Source: Paludibacteraceae bacterium
GTDB taxonomy: Bacteria > Bacteroidota > Bacteroidia > Bacteroidales > Paludibacteraceae
NCBI GenBank assembly: GCA_017559385.1
Contig: JAFYSK010000052.1
Location: forward strand, 1 to 64,000
DNA length: 64,000 bases
Direction of reading: 5' to 3'
Part shown: positions 46,021 through 54,930 of the stretch, in pieces
Layout: each line of letters opens with the position of its first letter
Numbering within the stretch: position 1 is the first letter of the stretch
Notes under the pieces: model-generated
Database searches by the model: none
The model's input: only the letters and a program-made list of their open reading frames with translations
What the model was told of the DNA's origin: nothing
Made by a program: the position numbers and the translations under genes

Positions 46021-46695
46021 ATGTTTACAAGAACAACTCAACTCATAGGTCATGATGGTTTTCGTGCCTTGCAAGAGGCACGTGTGATTATATTCGGTGT
46101 GGGAGGTGTTGGCGGTTGGTGCGCCGAAAGTCTGCTACGCACAGGCATCGGACACCTAACATTGGTAGATTTTGATGTAGTTGATCGCACTAACCTTAAT
46201 CGCCAGATAGTGGCTACATACGATAATATCGGGCAAAGCAAAGTAGTTGAAATGCAAAAACGACTACTCACCATCTATCCTGAAGCAGATGTACAAGTGA
46301 TAGAGCGCCAATATAATGCTGAGACAGCAGCTAGTTTTGATCTATCACAATACGACATCGTCGTTGATGCTATTGACATGGTGGACTGCAAGGCACTCTT
46401 ACTCTACAATGCCACCCACGCAGGTTGCAAGGTCTTCTCTAGCATGGGAGCTGGTCGAAAACTCAATCCACAGCACATCCGCACAGCAGAATTTTGGAAG
46501 GTACAGGGGTGCCCGCTCGCACGCGCGTTGCGTACGCGCATTAAAAAGGAAAAGCTAGTACTAGCTTCAAAGATCCAATGTGTCTATTCAGAAGAGATTG
46601 CAGGTGACCAAGGCACTCTCGCACCAGTAGTAGGCGTCTTCGGTATGACCTTAGCCAGCATGGTCATAGAGCATATATGCTCAAAAAAATCCTGA
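46021..46695 (+). CDS. tcdA: tRNA threonylcarbamoyladenosine dehydratase (ThiF/E1-like)
   Basis: 224-aa ATP-using enzyme that cyclises t6A in tRNA. The adenylation motif is IIFGVGGVGGWCAESLLRTG, with DFDVVDRTNLNRQ and a VVDAIDMVDCK loop. It ends with EEIAGDQGTLAPVVGVFG, diagnostic of TcdA (CsdL) rather than ThiF/MoeB. Usual TcdA proteins are about 240-270 aa; this one is slightly short at the C-terminus. It lies 17 bp after the FAD gene. Confidence 0.92.
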   Translation: MFTRTTQLIGHDGFRALQEARVIIFGVGGVGGWCAESLLRTGIGHLTLVDFDVVDRTNLNRQIVATYDNIGQSKVVEMQKRLLTIYPEADVQVIERQYNAETAASFDLSQYDIVVDAIDMVDCKALLLYNATHAGCKVFSSMGAGRKLNPQHIRTAEFWKVQGCPLARALRTRIKKEKLVLASKIQCVYSEEIAGDQGTLAPVVGVFGMTLASMVIEHICSKKS

Positions 46696-46699
46696 AAAA

Positions 46700-46738
46700 T
46701 ATACTAGCCATACTAGTTTTCAACTAGCCGTACTAGAA
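46700..46738. repeat. ACTAG spacer repeat between convergent tcdA and topB
   Basis: ATACTAGCCATACTAGTTTTCAACTAGCCGTACTAG: four ACTAG words; it overlaps the last codons of topB. Confidence 0.75.
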
Positions 46739-48673
46739 CTGTTCCGCGTAGGTGCATCCCTCGCGCCAACGCGAACAACCATATCGGGTACGGCCACGGA
46801 TGATGATTCCTTTGCCACAAACAGGGCAACGCATTCCCGATTTATCAGATTTCACCTCGCGTACAACCTCAGAGGTCATCTGTTTGAGCTCGTCCAAGAA
46901 CTGTTGCGCCTGAAAGTCACCACGCTCAATCTCACGGAGTTTCTTCTCCCAAATACCGGTCAATTCGGCGGATTTTAACAGTGGAGAGATTATCGTATGA
47001 ATCAAATTAATACCCAATTCGGTGGCCTTGATATTCTTTTTCTCGCGAATGATATACTTGCGTTGGAAAAGTTTCTCTATGATCGCCGCACGTGTACTAG
47101 GACGACCTATACCATTCTCCTTCATGGCATCTCGCAACTCCTCATTGTCAACGGTCTTACCCGCTGTTTCCATCGCGCGTAGCAATGTGGCCTCGGTATA
47201 GTACTTAGGTGGCGTTGTGGTTTTCTCTTGTAATTGAGGTTCGTGAGGCCCTTGTTCGCCTTTCTTAAACGCAGGCAAGGCCTTCTGGCTAGTCTCAGCG
47301 TTATCTTGGCCATCAGAGGTGTCTGGGGTATCCTTTGCAAAAACCTCACGCCAACCTTGTTCAAGTATTTCGCGACCTGTAACCTTGAATGGAATCTCTC
47401 CGACCTGAGCCAACACGGTAGTGTTCGACACTTGACATGGAGGATAGAATGCTGCTATAAAACGGAGTGCGACCATATCATATACCTTACGCTCCATATC
47501 CGTCAGGTTATTAGGTCGCTGTCCCGTAGGAATAATAGCGTGGTGATCGGTCACCTTGCTATTATCAAACACTTTTTTAGACTTAGGCAGACTACCAGCA
47601 CCTTTGCCACCATCTGCCTTTAGCGTTAGCAGCGGAGCCACCTGAGGGAAGTAATCCTTGATACCCTGCAATGTAGCTGGCACCTTAGGATAGATATCAT
47701 CACTCAGGAACGTGGTATCCACGCGAGGATAGGTCGTTACGTGTTTCTCATACAAGCTTTGGATAATCTTTAGTGTATCGTCGGCCGATAGTCCATAGCG
47801 TTTGTTACACTCCACCTGCAGAGAGGTCAAGTCAAAGAGACGTGGAGCATACTCCATACCCTTCTTCTTCTCCACAGATGTTATCTCCAGTGGGAGGTCC
47901 TTGATTGTATCCACCAGCTGCTGTCCTTGTTCAAGCGATGTGATGGCATATTCATCTTCCTCTACTGGCAACTGAGCCGAAAAAATGGTATCACGGTAGT
48001 TCGTCTTCAGTTCCCAATAGGTACGCGCCACGAAGTTCTCTATCTCATGTTGACGTTTGACTATCAGCGCCAACGTAGGAGTCTGCACACGACCTATGCT
48101 GAGCACCTGACGATCCTTGCCTACCCCCTTAGCGAAGCGCAGCGTATATACGCGTGTGGCGTTCATACCTAATAGCCAATCACCTATAGCACGCATCATA
48201 CCTGCTTCATAGAGGTGTTGGTAGTGACTTTGGTCCTTCAAATTGGCAAATCCTTCACGGATAGCATCTTCAGTCAACGAAGATATCCATAGGCGCTTTA
48301 CGGGGACGTTGCAACCCGCCTTTTGGTACACCCAACGCTGGATCAACTCTCCCTCTTGGCCGGCATCACCACAGTTGATGACCATCTCGGCCTTGGCAAT
48401 CAGATCCTTAATGATATTAAACTGCTTGATAATCCCCTTATCATCACTCACCTTGATACCAAAACGAGCAGGTACCATAGGCAGCGAGGATAAGTTCCAC
48501 CCCTTCCATTGCTCGCTATATTCGTGAGGATCCAATAGCGCACATAAATGACCAAAAGTCCATGATACACAATAACCATTACCCTCCATAAAACCATCGC
48601 GCTGGGTGTTAGCACCTAGCACGCGAGCTATATCTCTTCCCACAGAGGGTTTTTCGGCAATACAGAGAATCAT
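46733..48673 (-). CDS. topB: DNA topoisomerase III (type IA)
   Basis: 646-aa type IA topoisomerase. Toprim start ILCIAEKPSVGRDIARVLG with DAGQEGELIQRW; active-site Tyr in TTYPRVDTTFLSDD; domain motif NGIGRPSTRAAIIEKLFQR. One C-terminal zinc ribbon CPVCGKG..YGCSRWREGC. It decatenates DNA. In Bacteroidales such TopB copies are often chromosomal housekeeping; no element genes are close. Confidence 0.95.
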   Translation of the reverse strand: MILCIAEKPSVGRDIARVLGANTQRDGFMEGNGYCVSWTFGHLCALLDPHEYSEQWKGWNLSSLPMVPARFGIKVSDDKGIIKQFNIIKDLIAKAEMVINCGDAGQEGELIQRWVYQKAGCNVPVKRLWISSLTEDAIREGFANLKDQSHYQHLYEAGMMRAIGDWLLGMNATRVYTLRFAKGVGKDRQVLSIGRVQTPTLALIVKRQHEIENFVARTYWELKTNYRDTIFSAQLPVEEDEYAITSLEQGQQLVDTIKDLPLEITSVEKKKGMEYAPRLFDLTSLQVECNKRYGLSADDTLKIIQSLYEKHVTTYPRVDTTFLSDDIYPKVPATLQGIKDYFPQVAPLLTLKADGGKGAGSLPKSKKVFDNSKVTDHHAIIPTGQRPNNLTDMERKVYDMVALRFIAAFYPPCQVSNTTVLAQVGEIPFKVTGREILEQGWREVFAKDTPDTSDGQDNAETSQKALPAFKKGEQGPHEPQLQEKTTTPPKYYTEATLLRAMETAGKTVDNEELRDAMKENGIGRPSTRAAIIEKLFQRKYIIREKKNIKATELGINLIHTIISPLLKSAELTGIWEKKLREIERGDFQAQQFLDELKQMTSEVVREVKSDKSGMRCPVCGKGIIIRGRTRYGCSRWREGCTYAEQF

Positions 48674-48702
48674 AAATGGATCTATATGGGCTTATTGTTT
48701 AC

Positions 48703-48746
48703 GATTGAGAGTAGTATGTTTATTGCTAAACAGACCACTCTCAATC
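48703..48746 (-). terminator. 13-bp inverted repeat after the tyrosine kinase gene
   Basis: GATTGAGAGTAGT (48703-48715) and ACCACTCTCAATC (48734-48746) pair with one mismatch, loop 18 nt. It lies 17 bp past the wzc-type stop. No T-run, so it may be a partial terminator before topB. Confidence 0.55.
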
Positions 48747-48762
48747 CTATATCAAAACGATT

Positions 48763-51075
48763 CTATTTCTTTTTTCCTTTGGCGGAATTGCCATAGCCAT
48801 AGCCATAACCATAACCCACCTTCTTGGCATCTGCGCCATTGAGCACTGCCATCATCTTAGGAAGACGTTGTTGCTCCGCAGTTTGATTAATAAAGTTAAC
48901 CAAGTCAAATGTTGTGTAGTTTGCACGAGTAACATAGACAGTCATATCTGCTAAACGACCCAGCAAATACGTATCACCAATCATTGCTACCGGAGCCGAA
49001 TCAACAATCACATAATCATATCTCTCGCGCAGTTGTACAAATAGCTCATCTAGGCGCTCGCTCTGTAGCAACTCACTTGGATTAGGAGGTATCACACCTG
49101 CAGGTAAAATATCTAGGTTATTTGTAATACCTGAAGGCACAATAGTATCATCCACCGTATAACCATCTTCTGCCACATAAGTGGTCAGGCAGCCTTGAGT
49201 AGGCAAGTTAAGATAATGCGCCAACATAGGTTTACGTATATCCAATCCTACCAGTGCCACGCGCTTGCCTAGCAACGACAATGAAATGGCCAAATTGGTT
49301 GCCACATATGACTTACCTTCGCTATTCACACTCGAAGTCACCAATAATACCGGACACTTTACATCCTTAGGCTGTGTAAAGCGGATATTAGTACGCAAGG
49401 TACGGAACAACTCGGCTGACGCTGAGTTCTCACCCTCATGCACTGCCACATGGTTACCATGATGATTATTCACCAATGTGCCTACTACAGGAATCTTCAA
49501 TCTGCGCTCCAACGCTACAGTTTCATCCGAAATACGATTATTCATTATATCGTACATCACCATCACTACTACAGGGAACAATAATCCTAGTATCAAACTG
49601 ATCAACCCCACAACAGACAATCTAGGCTCTACTGGAGTTGGGTTCATCTGTGGTGTATTCACCACCTTAGCTGGATTAACAGTTGAAGCCAAGGTCAAGG
49701 CATTCTCCTCGCGTTGCTTATATAGGAACAGATACAACTCCTCCTTGAGAACCTTATTACGCAGCACCTCTATATACTGCTGCTCTTGACTTGGCAACTT
49801 ACTACGTTGACTCTTGATTTTACCTTGGCGAGCTTCAATATCCTGCTTTGCAATGGTAAGGGTGTTGGTCAACGAATTAATGGTGGTCACAATATTCTCA
49901 CGCATTACAGCCAATTGCGACTCCATCTGATGCAATATTGGGTTACTCTCGCTAGCTGTACGACGTACACGCATACGATCAAGCATCAATTGGTTGTACT
50001 CACTTATCAAACTGATAAGCGCCACATCGTTAATACCGATATTAGCTGGAATCAAGTTGTTCTTTTTGCTTTCGTCAGATACATACTCAGCCACATAACT
50101 GACCAAATTCAGTTGTGTCTCTATTTCTGCCACTTGTTTCCTATACTCTGCTCCTTCGTGCAAAGCTAACGCAGCCTCTGATTCCAGATCTACAATATCA
50201 TAGCGTTTTTTATACTTTGTCACATCGTCTTCGGCATCTGCCAACTCTTGTTCAATTAGGCGCAAGCGCTCTTCGATAAAAGCGGCTGTATTGCTAGCCA
50301 TGATATTCTTATCTAATACTGCGTCCATATTGTACAACTCTATCTCCTTACGAATAAAGTCACGACCACGGATTGGCATATCTGTGGTAGTAGATAGCTG
50401 AATAATATTAGATTCCTTGCGCACAGGAGAAGCTGATATGTTTCGCTTGTAGTTATCAATCAATGGCAACTGAGGTAATGTCAGCATTCGATATTTATCG
50501 CCCACTTCTATCTCCTGTGGAGCATGGATATTAAAGGATATCGAGCCTATACACGTCTCAAATGGCACAGTCAAATCCTGCACTTTATGACGACTGCGGA
50601 GCCAACGGCCATAGCGTACTTTTACCACATAATCATCCTTACGAACCTTCAATTCGATTCGCACACTACGAGTCACAGTGTCCAAATATACTGGAGGATA
50701 TACCACCGAAAGATCACGACCTGGATATTGGCCTATCCACTTGAACGATTCATACTTACGATACTCGGTTTGCAAGTCCAACTCCTTGACTACTTGCACC
50801 AAAATATCACGCGAGGTCAATAGCTCCACCTCATCATCTGTTGTTTTTGAGCTACTCATTCCTATCATGGATGACAACATCTCAAAATTAGGCAATGCCT
50901 CTTCCTCTTCGCGTAACATGATACTGGCATCCACCTTAAACTTCTTGGTAGTTGACACATAGGTATATGCACCTATGGCTCCACATACCGCGCAACTAAG
51001 CACAAACCAATACCAATTCTTCAAAATACGAATAATCCAGGAACGGATATCGATTTCTTGTTCTTTTTGTGACAT
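48763..51075 (-). CDS. Polysaccharide co-polymerase / tyrosine autokinase (Wzc type)
   Basis: 770-aa inner-membrane protein. TM1 is about 24-44 (WFVLSCAVCGAIGAYTYV), followed by a large periplasmic coiled-coil Wzz/GNVR part (about 50-490) and TM2 about 505-525 (VVGLISLILGLLFPVVVMV). The cytosolic BY-kinase has Walker A SSVNSEGKSYVATNL, A' ALVGLDIRKP and B YVIVDSAPV, and ends in an autophosphorylated-type tail KVGYGYGYGYGNS. It controls capsule/EPS chain length with the Wza-like export protein upstream. It is 28 bp downstream of that gene. Confidence 0.94.
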   Translation of the reverse strand: MSQKEQEIDIRSWIIRILKNWYWFVLSCAVCGAIGAYTYVSTTKKFKVDASIMLREEEEALPNFEMLSSMIGMSSSKTTDDEVELLTSRDILVQVVKELDLQTEYRKYESFKWIGQYPGRDLSVVYPPVYLDTVTRSVRIELKVRKDDYVVKVRYGRWLRSRHKVQDLTVPFETCIGSISFNIHAPQEIEVGDKYRMLTLPQLPLIDNYKRNISASPVRKESNIIQLSTTTDMPIRGRDFIRKEIELYNMDAVLDKNIMASNTAAFIEERLRLIEQELADAEDDVTKYKKRYDIVDLESEAALALHEGAEYRKQVAEIETQLNLVSYVAEYVSDESKKNNLIPANIGINDVALISLISEYNQLMLDRMRVRRTASESNPILHQMESQLAVMRENIVTTINSLTNTLTIAKQDIEARQGKIKSQRSKLPSQEQQYIEVLRNKVLKEELYLFLYKQREENALTLASTVNPAKVVNTPQMNPTPVEPRLSVVGLISLILGLLFPVVVMVMYDIMNNRISDETVALERRLKIPVVGTLVNNHHGNHVAVHEGENSASAELFRTLRTNIRFTQPKDVKCPVLLVTSSVNSEGKSYVATNLAISLSLLGKRVALVGLDIRKPMLAHYLNLPTQGCLTTYVAEDGYTVDDTIVPSGITNNLDILPAGVIPPNPSELLQSERLDELFVQLRERYDYVIVDSAPVAMIGDTYLLGRLADMTVYVTRANYTTFDLVNFINQTAEQQRLPKMMAVLNGADAKKVGYGYGYGYGNSAKGKKK

Positions 51076-51103
51076 AATATTTATTTTTCCTTAATAAACT
51101 GGT

Positions 51104-51913
51104 TTATTTCTTGTTTAATACACCTGTATTAGATAATACGGATACTACCACTGTAGTTGCACTAGACAACGTACCTACCATACTTAGCCAAAGGCTAATA
51201 GATTGGTTACTAGTAGTACGCGCTTGGTTTGGCTCCACCATCACCACGTCATTTTGCTGCAAATAGAAATATGGCGATTTGAATATTTCATCGCTACGCA
51301 GGTCCAATCGAGCAAACTCCAATTTGCCATTATTCTCACGGGTAATCAACACATTATCACGACGACCATATTGGGTCATATCGCCAGCCATACCCAATGC
51401 CTCAAGAATAGATATACGACCATTGTTCAAATAATAGGTTCCTGGATTCTTCACCTCGCCCAACACCGTCACACGCGCATTCAAAAAACGCATCGTTACA
51501 ATTGGATCCACTATTTGTGTGCTCAGCTTATCCTGAATCATATTAATCACCTCAGACTGTGTCATATCCACCACGCGCAATTTTCCTAGCACAGGAAAGT
51601 TAATCTCACCATTACCATCCACTGTATAATATTGAAACGATGGAGTCGTTGGAATATTACTACTAGTTGGAGTAGCATAAGCCACGTTAGGCAAGTTATA
51701 GGGCACTACAGCCTCAGGATCCAAAGCAGATACTATAATCACCAACGCATCATTCACCTTAACGCGTGGTTCTGGCTGCGACTCCATATACTTATTAATC
51801 TCTTCTGCACTCTCAGCAGTCACCGGACGAAAATACGCCAGTTGCTTTGGAGATACACACGAAGACATGAATGCCACTACTAATAGCAGCAAGAATAAAC
51901 TCTTTTTTAACAT
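51104..51913 (-). CDS. Polysaccharide export lipoprotein (Wza family)
   Basis: 269-aa outer-membrane lipoprotein: signal peptide with lipobox MSSCVS (Cys about 19). Poly_export domain (YFRPVTAESAEEI, VKVNDALVIIVSALDPEA) and SLBB domain (RVTVLGEVKNPGTYYLNNG, ISILEALGMAGDMTQYG). A C-terminal hydrophobic stretch SIWLSLSMVGTLSSATTVVVSVL-like anchors it. It forms the export pore with the Wzc-type kinase behind it. No glycosyltransferase genes follow, so the locus is a split capsule system. Confidence 0.93.
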   Translation of the reverse strand: MLKKSLFLLLLVVAFMSSCVSPKQLAYFRPVTAESAEEINKYMESQPEPRVKVNDALVIIVSALDPEAVVPYNLPNVAYATPTSSNIPTTPSFQYYTVDGNGEINFPVLGKLRVVDMTQSEVINMIQDKLSTQIVDPIVTMRFLNARVTVLGEVKNPGTYYLNNGRISILEALGMAGDMTQYGRRDNVLITRENNGKLEFARLDLRSDEIFKSPYFYLQQNDVVMVEPNQARTTSNQSISLWLSMVGTLSSATTVVVSVLSNTGVLNKK

Positions 51914-51964
51914 GTTAATTCAATATTTTGCTATTATTACTATTCAAAATCCAATTTTAAGCCC

Positions 51965-51997
51965 GCAAAGGTAATACTTTTTTTTGACATACACAAG
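51965..51997 (-). promoter_or_regulatory. Promoter of the wza/wzc operon
   Basis: On the minus strand: CTTG (51994-51997), 20 bp, TACCTTTGC (51965-51973). Confidence 0.75.
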
Positions 51998-52062
51998 ATT
52001 TACATTTTTATTTCATAAAAAACACAGCTTTTTCATGCAATAGTCAAAAAAAAGAGGAATAA

Positions 52063-52095
52063 TTTGCCCATATTGGAGAAAAAAACTACCTTTGC
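52063..52095 (+). promoter_or_regulatory. Promoter of miaB
   Basis: TTTG (52063-52066), 20 bp, TACCTTTGC (52087-52095). Confidence 0.8.
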
Positions 52096-52163
52096 ACAAG
52101 ATTATATAATGCCTTAATATGGGCCTTTTCTAGCCTATAGACTAGAAGGAATACAGATACAAG

Positions 52164-53498
52164 ATGAAGAAATTTTATATTGAAACATACGGATGCCAGA
52201 TGAATGTGGCAGATAGCGAAGTAGTGGCTGCCATCATGCAGACTACTCATTGCGAGTTAACAGACCAAATCAACGAGGCCGAGATTATCATCCTCAACAC
52301 CTGCTCTATCCGCGACAACGCCGAGCAAAAGGTACAACACCGCCTACAGGAACTACGCGGAGGACGCAATCGCAAAAAAGACACACGTTTGATCGGTGTC
52401 ATCGGTTGTATGGCCGAACGCATGGGCGAAGAACTCACACGCGATTGGGGTGTAGATTTTGTAGCAGGACCTGACGCTTACATGGATATCCCCAACCTAC
52501 TAGCACAGTGTCAACAAGGCCTACCTGCTGTCAACATTCAGCTCAGCACTACCGAAACCTACCGCGAAGTCATGCCAGCACGCATTGGCAAACAGATATC
52601 TGGCTTTGTCAGCATCATGCGTGGCTGCAATAATTTCTGCTCATATTGCGTTGTACCCTACACTCGTGGACGCGAGCGCAGCCGCGATGTCGAAAGCATA
52701 AAGAACGAAGTGCTTGATTTACAAGCCAAGGGCTACAAGGAGGTTACATTGCTAGGACAAAATGTCAATTCCTACCGATACACCTATACCGATGAGGCCG
52801 GTAACGAGCACACCGTGGATTTCCCTAGCCTGCTACGCATTATCGCAGAGCTAGTACCACAGATGCGTATCCGTTTCACCACCTCACACCCTAAGGATAT
52901 GTCCGACGAGACATTACATGTCATCGCCGCACATCCTAACCTGTGTAGATTTATCCATCTACCTGTGCAGAGCGGCTCTAACCGCATACTCAAACTCATG
53001 AATCGCAAATATACACGCGAGTGGTACCTCGATCGAATCGCAGCTATTCGCCGAATTTTACCAGACGCAGCCATCAGTACAGACGTCTTCTGCGGATTCC
53101 ATAGCGAAACCATCGAGGAGCACCAAGAGACGCTCTCCCTGATGCGCGAAGTGGGATTTGACTCCGCATTTATGTTTAAGTATAGCGAGCGCCCGGGCAC
53201 ACACGCGCAAAAGCACCTCCCTGACAACATTTCCGAGCAGGAGAAGGTGAGACGCCTCAACGAGATCATCGCACTACAAACAGAACTCTCCCTCGAATGC
53301 AATAAAAAGGAGATTGGTAAGACCCTAGAAGTCCTAGTAGAGGGATACTCCAAGCGCAGCCACGACGACATGTACGGACGAACTAGTCAATACAAAACAG
53401 TGGTATTCCCACGCGAGGGCAGACATATCGGAGAGCTAGTAAAAGTTCAAATTTTAGAGGCAAGTGCTGCTACATTAAAAGGAAAAATCGCAGAATAA
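52164..53498 (+). CDS. miaB: tRNA-2-methylthio-N6-dimethylallyladenosine synthase
   Basis: 444-aa radical-SAM methylthiotransferase. N-terminal UPF0004 domain with Cys in YGCQMN, NTCSIRDNAE and GCMAER. Radical-SAM motif RGCNNFCSYCVVPYTRGRE (CxxxCxxC). C-terminal TRAM domain (LEVLVEGYSKRS to LKGKIAE). All six cluster cysteines are present. It modifies A37 of tRNAs reading UNN codons. Confidence 0.97.
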   Translation: MKKFYIETYGCQMNVADSEVVAAIMQTTHCELTDQINEAEIIILNTCSIRDNAEQKVQHRLQELRGGRNRKKDTRLIGVIGCMAERMGEELTRDWGVDFVAGPDAYMDIPNLLAQCQQGLPAVNIQLSTTETYREVMPARIGKQISGFVSIMRGCNNFCSYCVVPYTRGRERSRDVESIKNEVLDLQAKGYKEVTLLGQNVNSYRYTYTDEAGNEHTVDFPSLLRIIAELVPQMRIRFTTSHPKDMSDETLHVIAAHPNLCRFIHLPVQSGSNRILKLMNRKYTREWYLDRIAAIRRILPDAAISTDVFCGFHSETIEEHQETLSLMREVGFDSAFMFKYSERPGTHAQKHLPDNISEQEKVRRLNEIIALQTELSLECNKKEIGKTLEVLVEGYSKRSHDDMYGRTSQYKTVVFPREGRHIGELVKVQILEASAATLKGKIAE

Positions 53499-53539
53499 TG
53501 CACTTTTTTCTAAAAAAAAGCATTTTTTTGGTTAAAAAA

Positions 53540-53572
53540 TTTGCACGTATAAGAAAAAAGCAGTACCTTTGC
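53540..53572 (+). promoter_or_regulatory. Promoter of the small-protein/greA transcript
   Basis: TTTG (53540-53543), 20 bp, TACCTTTGC (53564-53572). It drives a leader of about 190 nt before the 32-aa ORF at 53769. The leader holds hairpins at 53618-53645 (CAACGAGA/TCTCGTTG) and 53682-53699 (CCATCC/GGATGG). Confidence 0.78.
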
Positions 53573-53726
53573 CGCCGAAAACAATAAATTTTCATAGTTA
53601 AGGTTTAGGTTTAATGGCAACGAGAGGCTGGGAAGTTTCTCGTTGTTTCTTGAACTAACTACAATAAAATGCATACTAACTCCATCCTGCAAGGGATGGT
53701 TAAATTATATATAAGCAGATACATAC

Positions 53727-53762
53727 TAGATCAACTAGTACAACTAGATCCAACTAGAACTA
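53727..53762. repeat. ACTAG spacer repeat in the leader
   Basis: ATACTAGATCAACTAGTACAACTAGATCCAACTAGAACTAA: four ACTAG words at 9-10 bp steps directly upstream of the small ORF. Confidence 0.78.
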
Positions 53763-53768
53763 ACACCT

Positions 53769-53867
53769 ATGAACAACGACAACGACAATCTCATCCCTGA
53801 CTTGACAGATGTAGATGAAGCACGCAAAGCATTTATTGCCAACGAAATTTTTAACAGAAAATATTAA
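53769..53867 (+). CDS. Small acidic protein, 32 aa
   Basis: ATG at 53769; protein begins NNDNDNLIPDLTDVDEARKA and ends FIANEIFNRKY. The strong acidic start and the EARKAFIANEIFNRKY helix resemble small conserved Bacteroidales ORFs I have seen annotated as hypothetical. It has its own promoter and a long structured leader, and ends 41 bp before greA. Function unknown. Confidence 0.7.
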   Translation: MNNDNDNLIPDLTDVDEARKAFIANEIFNRKY

Positions 53868-53908
53868 TTATAAAATAGGCAACGTATGGGTGCCTTTAAT
53901 TATTAAAT

Positions 53909-54379
53909 ATGGCTACAACTTATATGACTGCAGAAGGTCTGCAGAAACTTAAAGACGAGCTCCACCTATTGGAGACTATAGAGCGTCCTCGTGTGATCGC
54001 TGCTATCGCTGAAGCACGTGAAAAAGGCGATTTGAGCGAGAATGCAGAGTACGACGCAGCAAAAGAGGAACAAGGCGTATTGGAAAGCAAAATCGCCATG
54101 ATCAAGGCTAAGATCATGGATGCACGCATCATCGACGAGACTACTATCAGCACCGATGAAGTGCAAATCCTCACCAAGGTCAAGGTACTCAACCTCAAAA
54201 CCAATCAAGAGAAGATGTACCAACTCGTTACCGAAGGAGAGGCCAATGTAGCTGAGGGCAAACTAGCCACCACCACTCCTATTGCCAAGGGCCTACTAGG
54301 AAAAAAGGTGGGTGAGATTGCAGAGGTTGTTGTTCCTGCAGGTAAATTGCAATTCAAGATATTGGAAATCAGTTTATAA
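53909..54379 (+). CDS. greA: Transcription elongation factor GreA
   Basis: 156-aa cleavage factor rescuing backtracked RNA polymerase. N-terminal coiled coil TYMTAEGLQKLKDELHLLE with the acidic tip REKGDLSENAEYDAAKEEQ; C-terminal FKBP-like domain with TPIAKGLLGKKVGE. Canonical length (157). Confidence 0.97.
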   Translation: MATTYMTAEGLQKLKDELHLLETIERPRVIAAIAEAREKGDLSENAEYDAAKEEQGVLESKIAMIKAKIMDARIIDETTISTDEVQILTKVKVLNLKTNQEKMYQLVTEGEANVAEGKLATTTPIAKGLLGKKVGEIAEVVVPAGKLQFKILEISL

Positions 54380-54391
54380 TCCGATTATACC

Positions 54392-54796
54392 ATGACTATC
54401 TTTTCACGCATCATCAAGGGAGAAATCCCTAGCTACAAAGTAGCCGAGAACGACAAGTTTTATGCCTTCTTAGATATCAATCCACTTCAAAAAGGTCACA
54501 CATTGGTAGTTCCTAAACTGCCCGAACCAGAGGCTGACTACATCTTCGACCTTGACGATGATATCTTGAGCGAAATGCTCGTGTTCTCCAAGCAGATTGC
54601 CCAAGGCATCAAAGCTGCTACACACTGCAAGCGTGTAGGCGTGGCTGTCATCGGATTGGAGGTTCCACATGTACATATGCACCTCATACCTATCAACAAA
54701 GAGGGCGATATGTCTTTCTCCAATCAAAAGCTGACCTTGCCTGCTCAGGAGATGGCTGAAATAGCCCTTTCCATTGCACAAACAATGGAGAAATAA
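54392..54796 (+). CDS. HIT-family nucleotide-binding protein
   Basis: 134-aa histidine-triad hydrolase of the Hint group. N-terminus IFSRIIKGEIPSYKVAEND; triad VPHVHMHLIPIN (HxHxH). It likely hydrolyses adenosine phosphoramidates. It is 12 bp downstream of greA and cotranscribed with it. Confidence 0.93.
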   Translation: MTIFSRIIKGEIPSYKVAENDKFYAFLDINPLQKGHTLVVPKLPEPEADYIFDLDDDILSEMLVFSKQIAQGIKAATHCKRVGVAVIGLEVPHVHMHLIPINKEGDMSFSNQKLTLPAQEMAEIALSIAQTMEK

Positions 54797-54846
54797 GCAT
54801 AAAGCACGCTTTTTAACCCACAAAAATGCACATACCAGTCAAAAAA

Positions 54847-54879
54847 CTTGCGTATGTGCTTTTTTTATTGTAACTTTGC
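54847..54879 (+). promoter_or_regulatory. Promoter of waaA
   Basis: CTTG (54847-54850), 20 bp, TAACTTTGC (54871-54879). Confidence 0.75.
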
Positions 54880-54930
54880 ACCTTGATTTATTCGTATTAG
54901 CAGCAATCGTCTTACCGAACATATCAACCA

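Noticed and set aside
46021-46695. ThiF/MoeB assignment
   Set aside because: The GDQGTLAPVVGVFG end and lack of a zinc CxxC pair favour TcdA over ThiF/MoeB.
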